From Chryseobacterium viscerum (lineage in GTDB: Bacteria; Bacteroidota; Bacteroidia; Flavobacteriales; Weeksellaceae): a stretch of DNA of 64,000 nt. A program made the position numbers and the translations under genes. Position 1 is the stretch's first letter. Every line of letters begins with the position of its first letter. The notes below the pieces were generated by a model, which worked only from the letters and a program-made list of their open reading frames with translations, ran no database searches and was not told the DNA's origin. Of this stretch, positions 35,959 to 45,151 are shown piece by piece. The DNA is taken from assembly GCF_002899945.2 (NCBI RefSeq), contig NZ_PPEG02000001.1, positions 434,001 to 498,000 on the forward strand, written 5' to 3'.

Positions 35959-36930
35959 TTATTCTTTATTTCTCACGGCATCCGGAAGTTCTTCTTTCTT
36001 GTATTCATTGATTTTATCCAGATCCAAAACAGTCGTGATATTTTCTCTGCTTGGATAATACATCGGGATAAATCTGGCTCCATAAATAATCTCACCTGTA
36101 GTGTACGAAGACCTTTGAACCACCGTATTTGAGAACACTTCATCAAACGCCCGTACCTGTACAATAAGCTCAATATCCGTATTTTTAAAATCGTCTTCAG
36201 AAAAGCCATAAAATGGAGAATTTTCGTCAATTTTATGCACAACGGTCCAGTTGAGTGCCAGGGTATTAATCTTATTTAATTGAGTTTCTAGTCTGTAAAA
36301 ATTACTTTTAGCAGTCCCATTTTCTATTACTTCAATAGCCGCCGACAAAATCACATCAGCATCTGTCAATGCATTATTTTTATAAGGAGCAAGCCTGAAC
36401 ATTAATGCTGAAGATTCCTGAAAAGGAGCAATAACAGCTATATCAGAAAATCTCAGGTATGCTCTCGGTCTTGAAAAACGTCCGTAAAAAAGTCCTGTTG
36501 CAATGGCAAAGGTAAGCAATCCCAGAAAAGCTTCAAAAGTAGCCACAAGACTGGCTAAAAAACCTACAGGAGCTATTCTTCCATATCCAACTGTTGTAAA
36601 GGTCTGGGAGCTGAAGAAAAAGACATCAATAAATTCATTCAACGGATCACTTTTATCAATTCCGGTAAGATGCTCCACCCCGATCAGGTAGTAGATCATG
36701 GCAAAAATAATGTTGATCACAATGTAAGCAATGACCAGATAGGAAATAAAACGAAATGAAGAGAGATTCAGCATGGTATGATACCAGCTGAGCCTGTTGA
36801 AAACATTCACTCCTCTTCTCTGAACATTCGGAAGGCCGTCTTTATTGATAAATCTTCCGGATGCATTGGTTCCAAAACCACTGTTTTCCGCATTTTTCTG
36901 GCGGATTTTTTTTCTGAATCCTCCTGTCAT
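35959..36930 (-). CDS. Inward-rectifier-type (KirBac-like) potassium channel
   Basis: Two membrane helices (about 60-85 and 130-155) flank a pore helix and selectivity filter TVGYGRI near 115-121 (FFFSSQTFTTVGYGR). A cytosolic beta-rich domain of the IRK/KirBac type follows (about 160-310). Such channels conduct K+ in a tetramer and are gated by the cytosolic domain. The N-terminus is Lys/Arg-rich. It is the first gene of a two-gene operon with the YkgJ gene. Confidence 0.92.
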   Translation of the reverse strand: MTGGFRKKIRQKNAENSGFGTNASGRFINKDGLPNVQRRGVNVFNRLSWYHTMLNLSSFRFISYLVIAYIVINIIFAMIYYLIGVEHLTGIDKSDPLNEFIDVFFFSSQTFTTVGYGRIAPVGFLASLVATFEAFLGLLTFAIATGLFYGRFSRPRAYLRFSDIAVIAPFQESSALMFRLAPYKNNALTDADVILSAAIEVIENGTAKSNFYRLETQLNKINTLALNWTVVHKIDENSPFYGFSEDDFKNTDIELIVQVRAFDEVFSNTVVQRSSYTTGEIIYGARFIPMYYPSRENITTVLDLDKINEYKKEELPDAVRNKE

Positions 36931-37189
36931 TTTTTAATCATTTTGACTCTGTTATATAATGATTTTTCTCTGCAAACAAGCCGATTGATGATCAGCTCTC
37001 CCCTTCTGTTTTATACTATTTAAAAAAGCAAAGTTATGTTTTTTAGTCATCATTTCTTTAACATTCATCATTCAGATGACAGATTATTTTCCCACAGACC
37101 TTTATGAGGTTTTTACTTAAAATAACCTATACAAAAACAGCAGAAATCTCTGGATTCCTACTGTTTATGCAATATTGATTATAGTGACT

Positions 37190-38179
37190 TTATATCGTTT
37201 GTGCAGGCGATTCTATGACAGTAACACTTACATTGCTGACAGATTTTACAGTCCCCGACTCTCCGTGTATATCAGAAAGAAAATTAGGAAAGTCTTCAAT
37301 AGGAAAAGCCCAATAATAATGGCCGTTGACCGGAGAAGAAAAGTTGGCTTGCAATTTTCCATTCAATTTCATGGGTACAAAGTATTCTACAGAAGATCCT
37401 TTTAATTTCGTCAGGATAGAGATGGTCTTTTTAGAGTGCGCCGGAACAATAGTCTTATAAGTACTGGTTTCAGTAATCTCTTCAGAATTTTCCGTACCTT
37501 CCGTTGTATCTCCTCCTACAACAACTTTAGTGCTTGCTGAAGCTTTTGCAACCAACGGAATATCAACAGATACGGATGCCGCCACTTCAAATGATCCTGA
37601 AACAGTACGTTTCCACGAGGTAGAATATCCCTTTTTGTAAGAATAGGATACTGTAATTTCGCTTTCACGGTCTCCATTATTAATAGCTTCCGTAGTATAA
37701 GCATTATCCGGCAAATCTATTCCGTCTGTTTTTATCGTTACCTCAGGAGTTCCCAAAACAATGGAAACATTAGGATTAGGAGCTGTATTCCGGGTATCTC
37801 CATCTACAGAAAGATCGGGATTAAAGATAATTCCATCCGGGATCTGGCCATTGTATGCAAAAACATTTTTTAACCTCGTTCTTTCTCCGGAATAATTGAT
37901 ATCATATCCCATGTCTTTCAAATGGTTAGGCTTGAAAGGAATTTCATGCTCTTCATTGTCCAACCTGTTTACAACCAGACTATTATTATCCAGCAATTTA
38001 AACTCATCTCCAATTTTCCAGCCTTTCTGCAGCATCTCAGCCTCTGTCAGCTGTACTTTCTTTACTTCAGCAGAATTTACCTTTGCTGAATCATCATTAA
38101 TTGCACTCACTTCATCTCTTGAACATGACACCGAAAACATCAATAAGAGAAACCAAAAAGAATTGATTTTTTTAATCAT
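37190..38179 (-). CDS. Lipoprotein resembling aerolysin/ETX-MTX2 pore-forming toxins
   Basis: A lipoprotein signal ends MFSVSC (C19). An unfamiliar N-terminal domain (about 30-130) is followed by a region with the character of ETX/MTX2-type beta-pore formers (about 140-325). Long alternating Ser/Thr-hydrophobic strands (SEITVSYSYKKGYSTSW..., TVSGSFEVAASVSVDIP) lie either side of a charged Glu/Thr stretch (GDTTEGTENSEEITETST). Then comes IVPAHSKKTISILTKLKGSSVEYFVPM, closely resembling the 'VPPgkkv…' strand of that family. No repeats and no partner gene are visible. The resemblance is by pattern only. A lipid-anchored toxin or a neutral adhesive relative are both possible. Confidence 0.62.
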   Translation of the reverse strand: MIKKINSFWFLLLMFSVSCSRDEVSAINDDSAKVNSAEVKKVQLTEAEMLQKGWKIGDEFKLLDNNSLVVNRLDNEEHEIPFKPNHLKDMGYDINYSGERTRLKNVFAYNGQIPDGIIFNPDLSVDGDTRNTAPNPNVSIVLGTPEVTIKTDGIDLPDNAYTTEAINNGDRESEITVSYSYKKGYSTSWKRTVSGSFEVAASVSVDIPLVAKASASTKVVVGGDTTEGTENSEEITETSTYKTIVPAHSKKTISILTKLKGSSVEYFVPMKLNGKLQANFSSPVNGHYYWAFPIEDFPNFLSDIHGESGTVKSVSNVSVTVIESPAQTI

Positions 38180-38367
38180 TTTAATAATTTTTTAGTGTTT
38201 AATAATTAAATTTACAAAAAATGAACTTTTTTAAGCCACTTTTTTGCGAATTAATCAAATTTTAATGTTTCCCAATTTTCCATCTGATTATCCTATATTT
38301 TGCTCTAAAATGCTGTTTATATGAAATTTATCAATTTTGAGACTGGATTTTTTTATATGATTTATAC

Positions 38368-38375
38368 TAACTTTG
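38368..38375 (+). promoter_or_regulatory. -7 box of the truncated haemoglobin gene
   Basis: TAACTTTG is a full match to the -7 box and ends only four bases before the ATG at 38380. Transcription would begin at or next to the start codon, giving a leaderless mRNA. Confidence 0.5.
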
Positions 38376-38379
38376 AATT

Positions 38380-38760
38380 ATGAAAAAGCTTGAATCACGA
38401 GAAGATATTGAAGACCTAGTCAATGCATTTTACAATAAAGTCGTTAAAGATGAAACCATAGGTTTTTTCTTTAATGATGTTGCTAAAGTAGATTGGGACC
38501 AACATCTTCCTAAAATGTATTCTTTTTGGGAGTCTATCCTTTTTGGGCAGATGACCTATAAAGGCAACCCGATGGGGGTACATTTCCCCATCAATGAGAT
38601 ACAAGCTATGGAGCAGAAACATTTTGATAGATGGCTTGAGCTTTGGCGAACGACGATTGAAGAAAACTTCGTCGGAGAAAATGCCGATATGGCGATTTAC
38701 AAATCCGAAAACATAGCAAAACTAATGGCTTTCAAGATGGAATTGGCAAGAAGACTTTAG
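38380..38760 (+). CDS. Truncated haemoglobin, group III-like
   Basis: A 126-residue globin. The proximal His is H81 in EQKHFDRWLELW, and the distal region carries FYNKVV and FNDVAKVDWDQHLPKMYSFW. That layout matches group III (P-type) truncated globins. Likely roles are O2/NO binding or redox chemistry with haem in the cytosol. It is a single gene, possibly leaderless. Confidence 0.9.
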   Translation: MKKLESREDIEDLVNAFYNKVVKDETIGFFFNDVAKVDWDQHLPKMYSFWESILFGQMTYKGNPMGVHFPINEIQAMEQKHFDRWLELWRTTIEENFVGENADMAIYKSENIAKLMAFKMELARRL

Positions 38761-38834
38761 CGAGTTCCGGGATTCTAAATTTAGAGGATTTATTTTGTAA
38801 ATAAGTGCAAATGCGATTGTATCATTACATCTTT

Positions 38835-39905
38835 CTAAGGAACGATTACCGTAAAGATATAGGCTGCCAGATTCACTAATAGAACCGTTCCGTAAAGGAT
38901 ATTGGTCTTTCCGCGGCTCAATGAAAGCATTACAATAAAGACTGATAAAGAAAGAAGGATAATGTCTTTTTTGTCTAAGCCCAGTACCAGTGGAATATCA
39001 TACATAATACACACTACAGAAACAGCAGGAATACTCAATCCGATACTTGCCAGAGCTGAACCTAATGCCAGATTTAAACTAGACTGGATCTGATTGGCTC
39101 TTGCGGCACGAATCGCAGCTACCCCTTCAGGAAGCAGAACTACGGCGGCAATAATTACCCCAACCAAAGATTTAGGAGCTCCTACACTTTGTACCATCCC
39201 TTCAATAGTATCGGAAAGTCCTTTTGCCATTAATACGACAATAATCAGACAAACGACCAAGAAGGCAAAACTGATCAGAGTTTTTGTCAGTGACGGGATA
39301 TAATGTTCTTCAGGATGTTCATCAGGAATGATAAAATAGCTTCTGTGGCGCACCGTTTGTACCATCAGGAAAATTCCGTAGATCACCAGACAGGCAATGG
39401 ATATAAAAATAAGCTGTGCTTCGTTATAGAAAGGACCGTTTACACTTGACGTAAAATTGGGAAGAACAAGGGTAAGCACCAGGATGGAAACAATACTTAC
39501 CAGATAAGTAGTTGCAGAGGTTCTTGCGAAGAACTGCTCATGATATTTAACACCGCCTACAAGAATACATATTCCCAGAATTCCGTTTAGAATAAGCATG
39601 ACAGCGGCAAAGACTGTATCTCTGGCCAGCGTGATCGCCTGATCTCCGCCGGCAACCATGAGCGAGATGATAAGCGCGACTTCAATAATGGTGATACAAA
39701 GAGCCAGAATAATGGTTCCGAAAGGTTCTCCTACTTTATGAGCCACTACTTCGGCATGATGTACTGCCGATAAAACACTCCCGATCAATAAAATACCGGC
39801 AATGATATCATAAAGAACTCCTCCGCCCATCAATCCGGAAAAGTAGTAACCTACCGCAAGGACAGGGAAAATATAAGTATAATGTAAGAATTCTTTAGGT
39901 CTCAT
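38835..39905 (-). CDS. chaA: ChaA-type cation/proton antiporter (Ca2+, Na+ or K+ / H+)
   Basis: About 11 membrane helices with the two alpha-repeat signatures of the CaCA superfamily: GEPFGTIILALCITIIEVALI (about 58-78) and VIIAAVVLLPEGVAAIRAARANQ (about 248-270). The intact acidic residues in both (E and E/P-E) fit cation exchange. ChaA of E. coli exchanges Ca2+, Na+ or K+ against H+. The length of 356 matches. It is convergent with the globin gene; no clear terminator was seen. Confidence 0.92.
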   Translation of the reverse strand: MRPKEFLHYTYIFPVLAVGYYFSGLMGGGVLYDIIAGILLIGSVLSAVHHAEVVAHKVGEPFGTIILALCITIIEVALIISLMVAGGDQAITLARDTVFAAVMLILNGILGICILVGGVKYHEQFFARTSATTYLVSIVSILVLTLVLPNFTSSVNGPFYNEAQLIFISIACLVIYGIFLMVQTVRHRSYFIIPDEHPEEHYIPSLTKTLISFAFLVVCLIIVVLMAKGLSDTIEGMVQSVGAPKSLVGVIIAAVVLLPEGVAAIRAARANQIQSSLNLALGSALASIGLSIPAVSVVCIMYDIPLVLGLDKKDIILLSLSVFIVMLSLSRGKTNILYGTVLLVNLAAYIFTVIVP

Positions 39906-39970
39906 AAGTGACTACAAAATACAAAAAATCTATGAAATTTTAAATATCAAAAGAAAATATTAATAATATT

Positions 39971-40309
39971 TTAATGAGGCCAGAAGGTAAAGTCCTGAAA
40001 ATCTGTCAACATATGAAACAGAAGCCCGATTCCTATAATTCTGATATTTCCTTTAAAAAACAACATCAAAAAATACACCGCAATGGCATAATATGAATGT
40101 AAAAAATGAAAACCGATGCTTCCTCTTGAAGGATCAAAAATAGGATTGGCAAAAAGGTGATCCAAATCTACCAGCATTGTCGCCAATAGGATAAGATATA
40201 CTTTCTTCCAGTTTTTAGGATAAAAAACCAGTGCAATAAAGACTGGAAATACAAAATGTAAAAAATAATGTGTGCATGTTTTGAGCAATGCAATGTCTGA
40301 TGGAGCCAT
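39971..40309 (-). CDS. Small membrane protein, DUF6122/YdjM-like
   Basis: This protein (112 residues) has about four helices (15-33, 38-50, 70-85 and 90-105). The conserved DLDHL (about 48-52), FHFLHSYYA and GLLFHMLTDFQD segments resemble the metal-dependent-hydrolase-like LexA-regulated membrane proteins (YdjM, DUF6122). Function is unknown. It is the last gene of a minus-strand run with the three-gene envelope operon upstream. Confidence 0.72.
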   Translation of the reverse strand: MAPSDIALLKTCTHYFLHFVFPVFIALVFYPKNWKKVYLILLATMLVDLDHLFANPIFDPSRGSIGFHFLHSYYAIAVYFLMLFFKGNIRIIGIGLLFHMLTDFQDFTFWPH

Positions 40310-40339
40310 TAATAGGTATTTATTTTTCGGTTTCTATGC

Positions 40340-41578
40340 TTACCACCGTAAAATTAAGGGTAATTCTCCTTTCCTGGCTTTTATTTTTACCCAATAATCC
40401 TTCGACTTATTCCCATACAGCACATAATCTATGTCGGAAATGATCTTTTTTTCAGTATTATTCAGCGTTTTCAAAGAAGAATACAGCAGAGCATTGTTTC
40501 TGATGAAAATATAGTTTTCGTTGAATTGAGCCGATAACATCACGGGGTTTCTGGTCGATTTTATGGCAACTCCACTATTATTTTGGCTGATTTCATTGGG
40601 TTGGAAGGGAATTGCAGTGAATTGATTTTCTGTATTAATCCACTTTTTAGACTGAAAGTATTCCCATGTCTGTGCAGGGTTTCTAGATTGGATATCGATG
40701 ATATAATTAGGCTGTGTTATCTTTTGAAAGGTCTTCTTTTCAACTTCATTGAAATTATCATCATATTCATAACTGATAATGGTGTCATTAACACGTTCAA
40801 GATCTACCGTTGCTTGAATGTAAGATGCCTGTGAGGAATCCGCAATGCTTTTATTGAAAAACCGCGTGAAGTTCCTGATGTTTTCTTTATCTAATTCCAA
40901 TGTCAGGAAGTGGCTTTCCTTTTGAAGTTTAGAAGCCATGAAATTAAAGATTTCCTGATTTGCATTATTTTTTATTTCAATCTCATCATCATGTAATTCA
41001 ATCGAAAAGTTTTGAATATTCTGTCCTGAAATGAAAGAAAGGCTCCCCAATGTATTATCAATAAGCTGATCTGCATTCCAAACACGATGTGAAGAAGTTT
41101 GCAGAAGTTTTTTTTGAATGGATTCAAAAGCGTGGTCAGAAGTTCCTGCAATACAATGCCCTCCATTTAGCATAATGAAAATCTGGTCCTTCTGAAAACA
41201 GTTGTTCCCTTTATCTGTAAATTTTTGCTTCTTTAAAAAAGCAATGAATTTCTGTGGATCTTTAAGCTCTATTAGAGTGTACCATTCTGAAAACTTACTG
41301 TCTTTTATATGGAAGATCTGTAAAAAATCCGGGATTCTGATTCCTGCATCTTTCAATGACCCGGAGCTTTTACCCTTTGTTTTGCTTCCGGACCAATGTG
41401 AAGGATGGGTTATCCAACTGAAAAGATATTGCCCCGTTACTTTCTTGATATCAATTAAAACAACCGCATCTGCATTCTCAGGAATATATCTGAGGTTCTT
41501 ATCTTTATGAAAAACCACAAAATATACTGCAACTGCGAGCAATAAAAGTAACGGGACAATAATTTTCTTTTTCTTCAT
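40340..41578 (-). CDS. Membrane-anchored protein, paralogue-like of the DUF4836 protein
   Basis: One N-terminal helix (about 5-25) anchors a large periplasmic domain of 412 residues. Its start (YIPENADAVVLIDI, about 31-44) matches the start of the neighbouring DUF4836-type protein (KIPSDAVFYMEV). The segment at about 267-280 (SYEYDDNFNEVEKKT) is near-identical in pattern to one there (DYEYDADFNEKEVKKT). I infer the two are distant paralogues. Function is unknown. Start and stop abut its neighbours, so the three genes are co-translated. Confidence 0.8.
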   Translation of the reverse strand: MKKKKIIVPLLLLLAVAVYFVVFHKDKNLRYIPENADAVVLIDIKKVTGQYLFSWITHPSHWSGSKTKGKSSGSLKDAGIRIPDFLQIFHIKDSKFSEWYTLIELKDPQKFIAFLKKQKFTDKGNNCFQKDQIFIMLNGGHCIAGTSDHAFESIQKKLLQTSSHRVWNADQLIDNTLGSLSFISGQNIQNFSIELHDDEIEIKNNANQEIFNFMASKLQKESHFLTLELDKENIRNFTRFFNKSIADSSQASYIQATVDLERVNDTIISYEYDDNFNEVEKKTFQKITQPNYIIDIQSRNPAQTWEYFQSKKWINTENQFTAIPFQPNEISQNNSGVAIKSTRNPVMLSAQFNENYIFIRNNALLYSSLKTLNNTEKKIISDIDYVLYGNKSKDYWVKIKARKGELPLILRW

Positions 41579-43588
41579 TTATAAAATTTGTGGCTTCTCT
41601 TCTTTTTCTTTTGTTTTAAAAACCTGCTCGAATACATCAAAGAAATACATCAGGCTGTTTTCAGAAGAATCTTTAATATTATAATTCATTTCAGTCTGGA
41701 TACTTTCTCCTTTTACTTCAGTTTTATAATATAATTCGCCTACATTTTTTCTGATTGCCTCTAATGTTTTTCTTTCTTTAGGACTTTTGAACTCTTTATC
41801 TAAGCCTGTTAAAAGTTTCTGAATATCCAATCTTCCGGATAAAGGATACTTCGCAGAATCTTTCGCCCATTTTCTGGAAATATCAGACTGGCTGACAGGC
41901 AACATATTATCAGCAGAACTCATCAGATACACCACACCGTCTTTTACGGTAAAGAATAGTTGATCAATATATCCTCCGTTTTTCTCTTCTTTAAATGTAT
42001 AGACGTTTCCTTTTTTAGAGAATCTTTTAGCCAGTTTTTTATTGGTAGCAAGCACATCAAAAATACGGTTCCAATATCCTTCGTTCTCCGTTGCAAAAGC
42101 AAAAGTGAAGTTAGGGACAGCAATATCTTTGGTTTTCTTTACTTCTTTTTCATTGAAATCAGCATCGTATTCGTAATCGGTGTATTCTACTTTTTTGGAT
42201 TTCAGCTCGTTTAAAACAAAGATTCCGTTTCCTGGTGCTATTTTGGTAATGGCTTCTTCATCCAAAACGATTTTCATGGTTTCCATGATCAGTTCCATTT
42301 CTTTTTTGTACTCATTTTCTCCGGAGTTCTGAAGAAGGCTGTACATCATGTCAAAACATTTCGCTCCATTGACGTTCATTGCATAATAGCCAACGCTTTT
42401 TTCATTGATCAGTTCCAGCAATTTTTTGTTTTTCTTGCCTTTATAAATAGCTGAGATATTCTTTTGAATATCAGCATTTTTGTGCTGATAATTGTTAACC
42501 AGCCTTACTTTATCTTTATCAAAATACAGATTATACGCATAGTTAGAGTTGTACATATTTTTGAAGAACTGTCCATAACTGTAGAACTTCGCCATCTTGC
42601 CATAAATTCCTTCATTTACAATTCTTCCGTAGTCTGTGTAGACAAAAACATCGGAATTGCCATCTCTGAAAGCCAGCATTTCTTTAGGAACTTCTATTTC
42701 TAAATTTGAACTGAAGTATTGGTCAAAACGATCTTCTGCGTTCTTTTTAACGATCTTGAAGTTTTCTCTGTGGATAGAATCCTGCTCTTTCTGGAAGGCT
42801 TTCCCATCATCTTCATATCCTTCATCAGGCATATTTTCATCCTCATGTTGCTCTGCATTTTCCTTTTCCTGTGGATATTTGTGATGCTTCTGCAGGTATT
42901 TGATATCTTTCTGGATTCTTGCGATCTCGTTGTTATTATCTTTAATGCTTTCTTTCAGATATTTAACATCTTCCTTCAGGCTTTTAATTTCTTCTTTATA
43001 ATCAAAAGGTTTTTCCGGCTCATCGGTATAAGCGGTATCTCCTGCCTCTGCATAAACGGTATCAACAGCTACGACAGCACTATCTATAACAGGTTCCGTT
43101 GCCCAAAGATCTTTGTAGGGTTTGGTATAGCTTATCATACTAAGCACTGCACGGCTGCCGTTCCAGGCTACAAAAACATCATCATTGATATCAACGTAGG
43201 AATAGTTGGGCTTCTTAGAAACTTCCTGTCCTTTTTTCTTCACAGAATTAACGAATTCCTGAAATTTCTCTTTATTATCAATGATAAAATGGGTATTGTA
43301 GGTCTTAATGGAGTCATTAAAACTTGCATAATGGTATTGAACAGCATCGTATTTGATTCCTGTTTTGGAATAATCTGTCCATGAAAGGGTTTCTTTGCTC
43401 TTTTTGCTAAGTTCATGCAGCAAAGGATTCAGTTTATTCCAATTGATTTTATTGTTAAGCTGTTTTCCGTTGACTTCCATATAAAATACGGCATCAGACG
43501 GGATTTTCATACTATTTTGGGCAAAAACCAGTGTAAACCCAAAGAGTACAAAAATAATTTTTTGTGTTTTTAATAAGATAGATTTCAT
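41579..43588 (-). CDS. DUF4836-like secreted protein with coiled coil
   Basis: A signal peptide (ending LVFAQ) is followed by a 669-residue protein resembling DUF4836 family lipoproteins and envelope proteins. KIPSDAVFYMEVNGKQL is at about 29-45. A coiled coil lies near 197-235 (YKEEIKSLKEDVKYLKES) before an acidic, disordered stretch (about 238-270). The rest is mixed alpha/beta. No catalytic motif is visible. Middle gene of a three-gene operon; its stop codon abuts the start of 40340-41578. Confidence 0.82.
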   Translation of the reverse strand: MKSILLKTQKIIFVLFGFTLVFAQNSMKIPSDAVFYMEVNGKQLNNKINWNKLNPLLHELSKKSKETLSWTDYSKTGIKYDAVQYHYASFNDSIKTYNTHFIIDNKEKFQEFVNSVKKKGQEVSKKPNYSYVDINDDVFVAWNGSRAVLSMISYTKPYKDLWATEPVIDSAVVAVDTVYAEAGDTAYTDEPEKPFDYKEEIKSLKEDVKYLKESIKDNNNEIARIQKDIKYLQKHHKYPQEKENAEQHEDENMPDEGYEDDGKAFQKEQDSIHRENFKIVKKNAEDRFDQYFSSNLEIEVPKEMLAFRDGNSDVFVYTDYGRIVNEGIYGKMAKFYSYGQFFKNMYNSNYAYNLYFDKDKVRLVNNYQHKNADIQKNISAIYKGKKNKKLLELINEKSVGYYAMNVNGAKCFDMMYSLLQNSGENEYKKEMELIMETMKIVLDEEAITKIAPGNGIFVLNELKSKKVEYTDYEYDADFNEKEVKKTKDIAVPNFTFAFATENEGYWNRIFDVLATNKKLAKRFSKKGNVYTFKEEKNGGYIDQLFFTVKDGVVYLMSSADNMLPVSQSDISRKWAKDSAKYPLSGRLDIQKLLTGLDKEFKSPKERKTLEAIRKNVGELYYKTEVKGESIQTEMNYNIKDSSENSLMYFFDVFEQVFKTKEKEEKPQIL

Positions 43589-43605
43589 GACGATAGTTTA
43601 GAAAT

Positions 43606-44274
43606 TTATTGAAAAAGAATTGTGTTTTGTATTTGTTTTTTCTGAAGGATCAGATCCAGGATATCAGCCTCCAGTTTGAGTGCTTTTTTGTTGGGAGAAA
43701 GTACATACGTGTTATTCGTTTGTGATTTCACTGTACTTTCGAACTGCATAATGGAAGTATATTTTGCATCGTTAAAAACCTCCTTATCTGCCTTGCTCAT
43801 CTTGTCGTAGTCTGCTTTGAAGGTATTGACTTTATTCCTTGTCAACATCTTTTTTTCAAGATTCTGGCTGTACACTTGTGTTGGAACCATTTTTCCCAAT
43901 ATATTCTGAACTTTCAGTTTTTCCAGGCCGGCATTGATATTTTCAATCTTTTTGAAATTACAGCTCAGCTTAATGATATAATTATCAAAATCCATGGATG
44001 TTTTCACATTGCTGATTCCGGGAGTCCCTTTGAAAATTTTTGCAGCTTCATTGATCTTATTCTCAATTTCAGCCTTTTTCGGAACCTTTTTGCCGTTGAT
44101 GGTTTCCATTTTGGAGATGGATGCCAGCCTTGTTTTGCTTTTACTGGCGTTAAGAATAATAGTATATTCCCCTGTTCCGTCGGCCTTTACATTCACTTTA
44201 TCAAGGATATCGAAACAGCTTGTAAGGAATAGCAAAGGAAAAAATAGAAGAAATAATCTGAGAAAATTTTTCAT
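43606..44274 (-). CDS. Lipoprotein of unknown function, first in the three-gene operon
   Basis: I chose ATG at 44274 instead of the far-upstream in-frame ATG at 44373. The protein then starts MKNFLRLFLLFFPLLFLTSC, a textbook lipoprotein signal (C20), whereas the longer version puts 33 charged residues in front of it. The mature part (VNVKADGTGEYTIILNASKSK...) is alpha/beta with no known motif. It ends 17 bases before the DUF4836-like gene and so opens the operon. Confidence 0.8.
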   Translation of the reverse strand: MKNFLRLFLLFFPLLFLTSCFDILDKVNVKADGTGEYTIILNASKSKTRLASISKMETINGKKVPKKAEIENKINEAAKIFKGTPGISNVKTSMDFDNYIIKLSCNFKKIENINAGLEKLKVQNILGKMVPTQVYSQNLEKKMLTRNKVNTFKADYDKMSKADKEVFNDAKYTSIMQFESTVKSQTNNTYVLSPNKKALKLEADILDLILQKKQIQNTILFQ

Positions 44275-44413
44275 GATTGGTTTTAAAGCCACAAAATTAC
44301 TCAATTTTGGCCTTAAATCCTTATCATCTTTGATTTTTCGAGCATAAATAGCTGTTTTCCGGTACTTTTTCAAGACAGGAAACTACACACAGCTCTTTTA
44401 GCTTTATTCTTTT

Positions 44414-45130
44414 TTAAATACGTCCTTTCAAATAGTCCTGACGAAGATCTTCGTCCAGCTTTTCAATTGCGTACCGAAGGCAGGTTCTGGGCATTTCTTT
44501 GTAATACTGATTCAGATAGCTGATCAGTACTCCTTCATTTTTATTTCCCATTTCCCTTAATAACCAACCATTGGCTTTATGCATCAGATCATGAGGATGT
44601 TTCAGATTTCTGGTTACGAATTCCTTAGTAAGATCAAACGACCCTTTTTTTATGTAATGCATTGTCCCCACAACGGCTATTCTCTTATGCCACATTTCTT
44701 CAGATTCCGAAAGTTCTCTGAGAAGGTTTTCTTTCTGGTTTTCAAAAGTATACCTGCCCAAAATTTTATAGCAGGTGGAGTCTACCAGATCCCAGTTGTT
44801 GACATAAGGAAGATGATTAAGATAGAAAGCGACCACTTCTTCTTTTACAGCTTTATCTTTTGTTTTTTCAAACTTTGAAATCAGCATAAAAAGAGCCGTC
44901 AGCCTATGTTCATGGTATTTTGAAGAAAGTAAAGTACTGAGTTCTTTTAAATTGATTTTCGAATAATATTCTTTGGCTACAGAGCGCTGATCCGGAACTT
45001 TTACGCCCAGAAACAGATCTCCTTCTCCATATTCTCCTTTTCCGGTTTTAAAAAATCTTGGAAAGAATTCTGCCTTTTCAGGAATGGATAGAACAGCTAA
45101 TGCTTCCTGTATTTCTTTGACAATACTCAT
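44414..45130 (-). CDS. alkD: AlkD-like DNA alkylation repair glycosylase
   Basis: An all-helical HEAT-like protein of 238 residues. AlkD removes bulky or cationic N3/N7-alkylpurines without base flipping. The region NNWDLVD (W113, D117) matches the AlkD catalytic Trp/Asp segment, and KRIAVVGTMHYI holds the supporting Arg. A promoter was not recognised; it is separated by 21 bases from the antiporter gene upstream and is likely in the same transcript. Confidence 0.9.
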   Translation of the reverse strand: MSIVKEIQEALAVLSIPEKAEFFPRFFKTGKGEYGEGDLFLGVKVPDQRSVAKEYYSKINLKELSTLLSSKYHEHRLTALFMLISKFEKTKDKAVKEEVVAFYLNHLPYVNNWDLVDSTCYKILGRYTFENQKENLLRELSESEEMWHKRIAVVGTMHYIKKGSFDLTKEFVTRNLKHPHDLMHKANGWLLREMGNKNEGVLISYLNQYYKEMPRTCLRYAIEKLDEDLRQDYLKGRI

Positions 45131-45151
45131 ATTTCTGAACGATTGTTACGT

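Noticed and set aside
42719..43384. 221-codon plus-strand frame inside the DUF4836-like gene
   Set aside because: It is a hydrophobic antisense shadow of a well-supported gene with tight operon spacing.
44275..44373. 33-residue N-terminal extension of the lipoprotein at 43606-44274
   Set aside because: It would bury a perfect lipoprotein signal behind a charged segment; the internal ATG is the better start.
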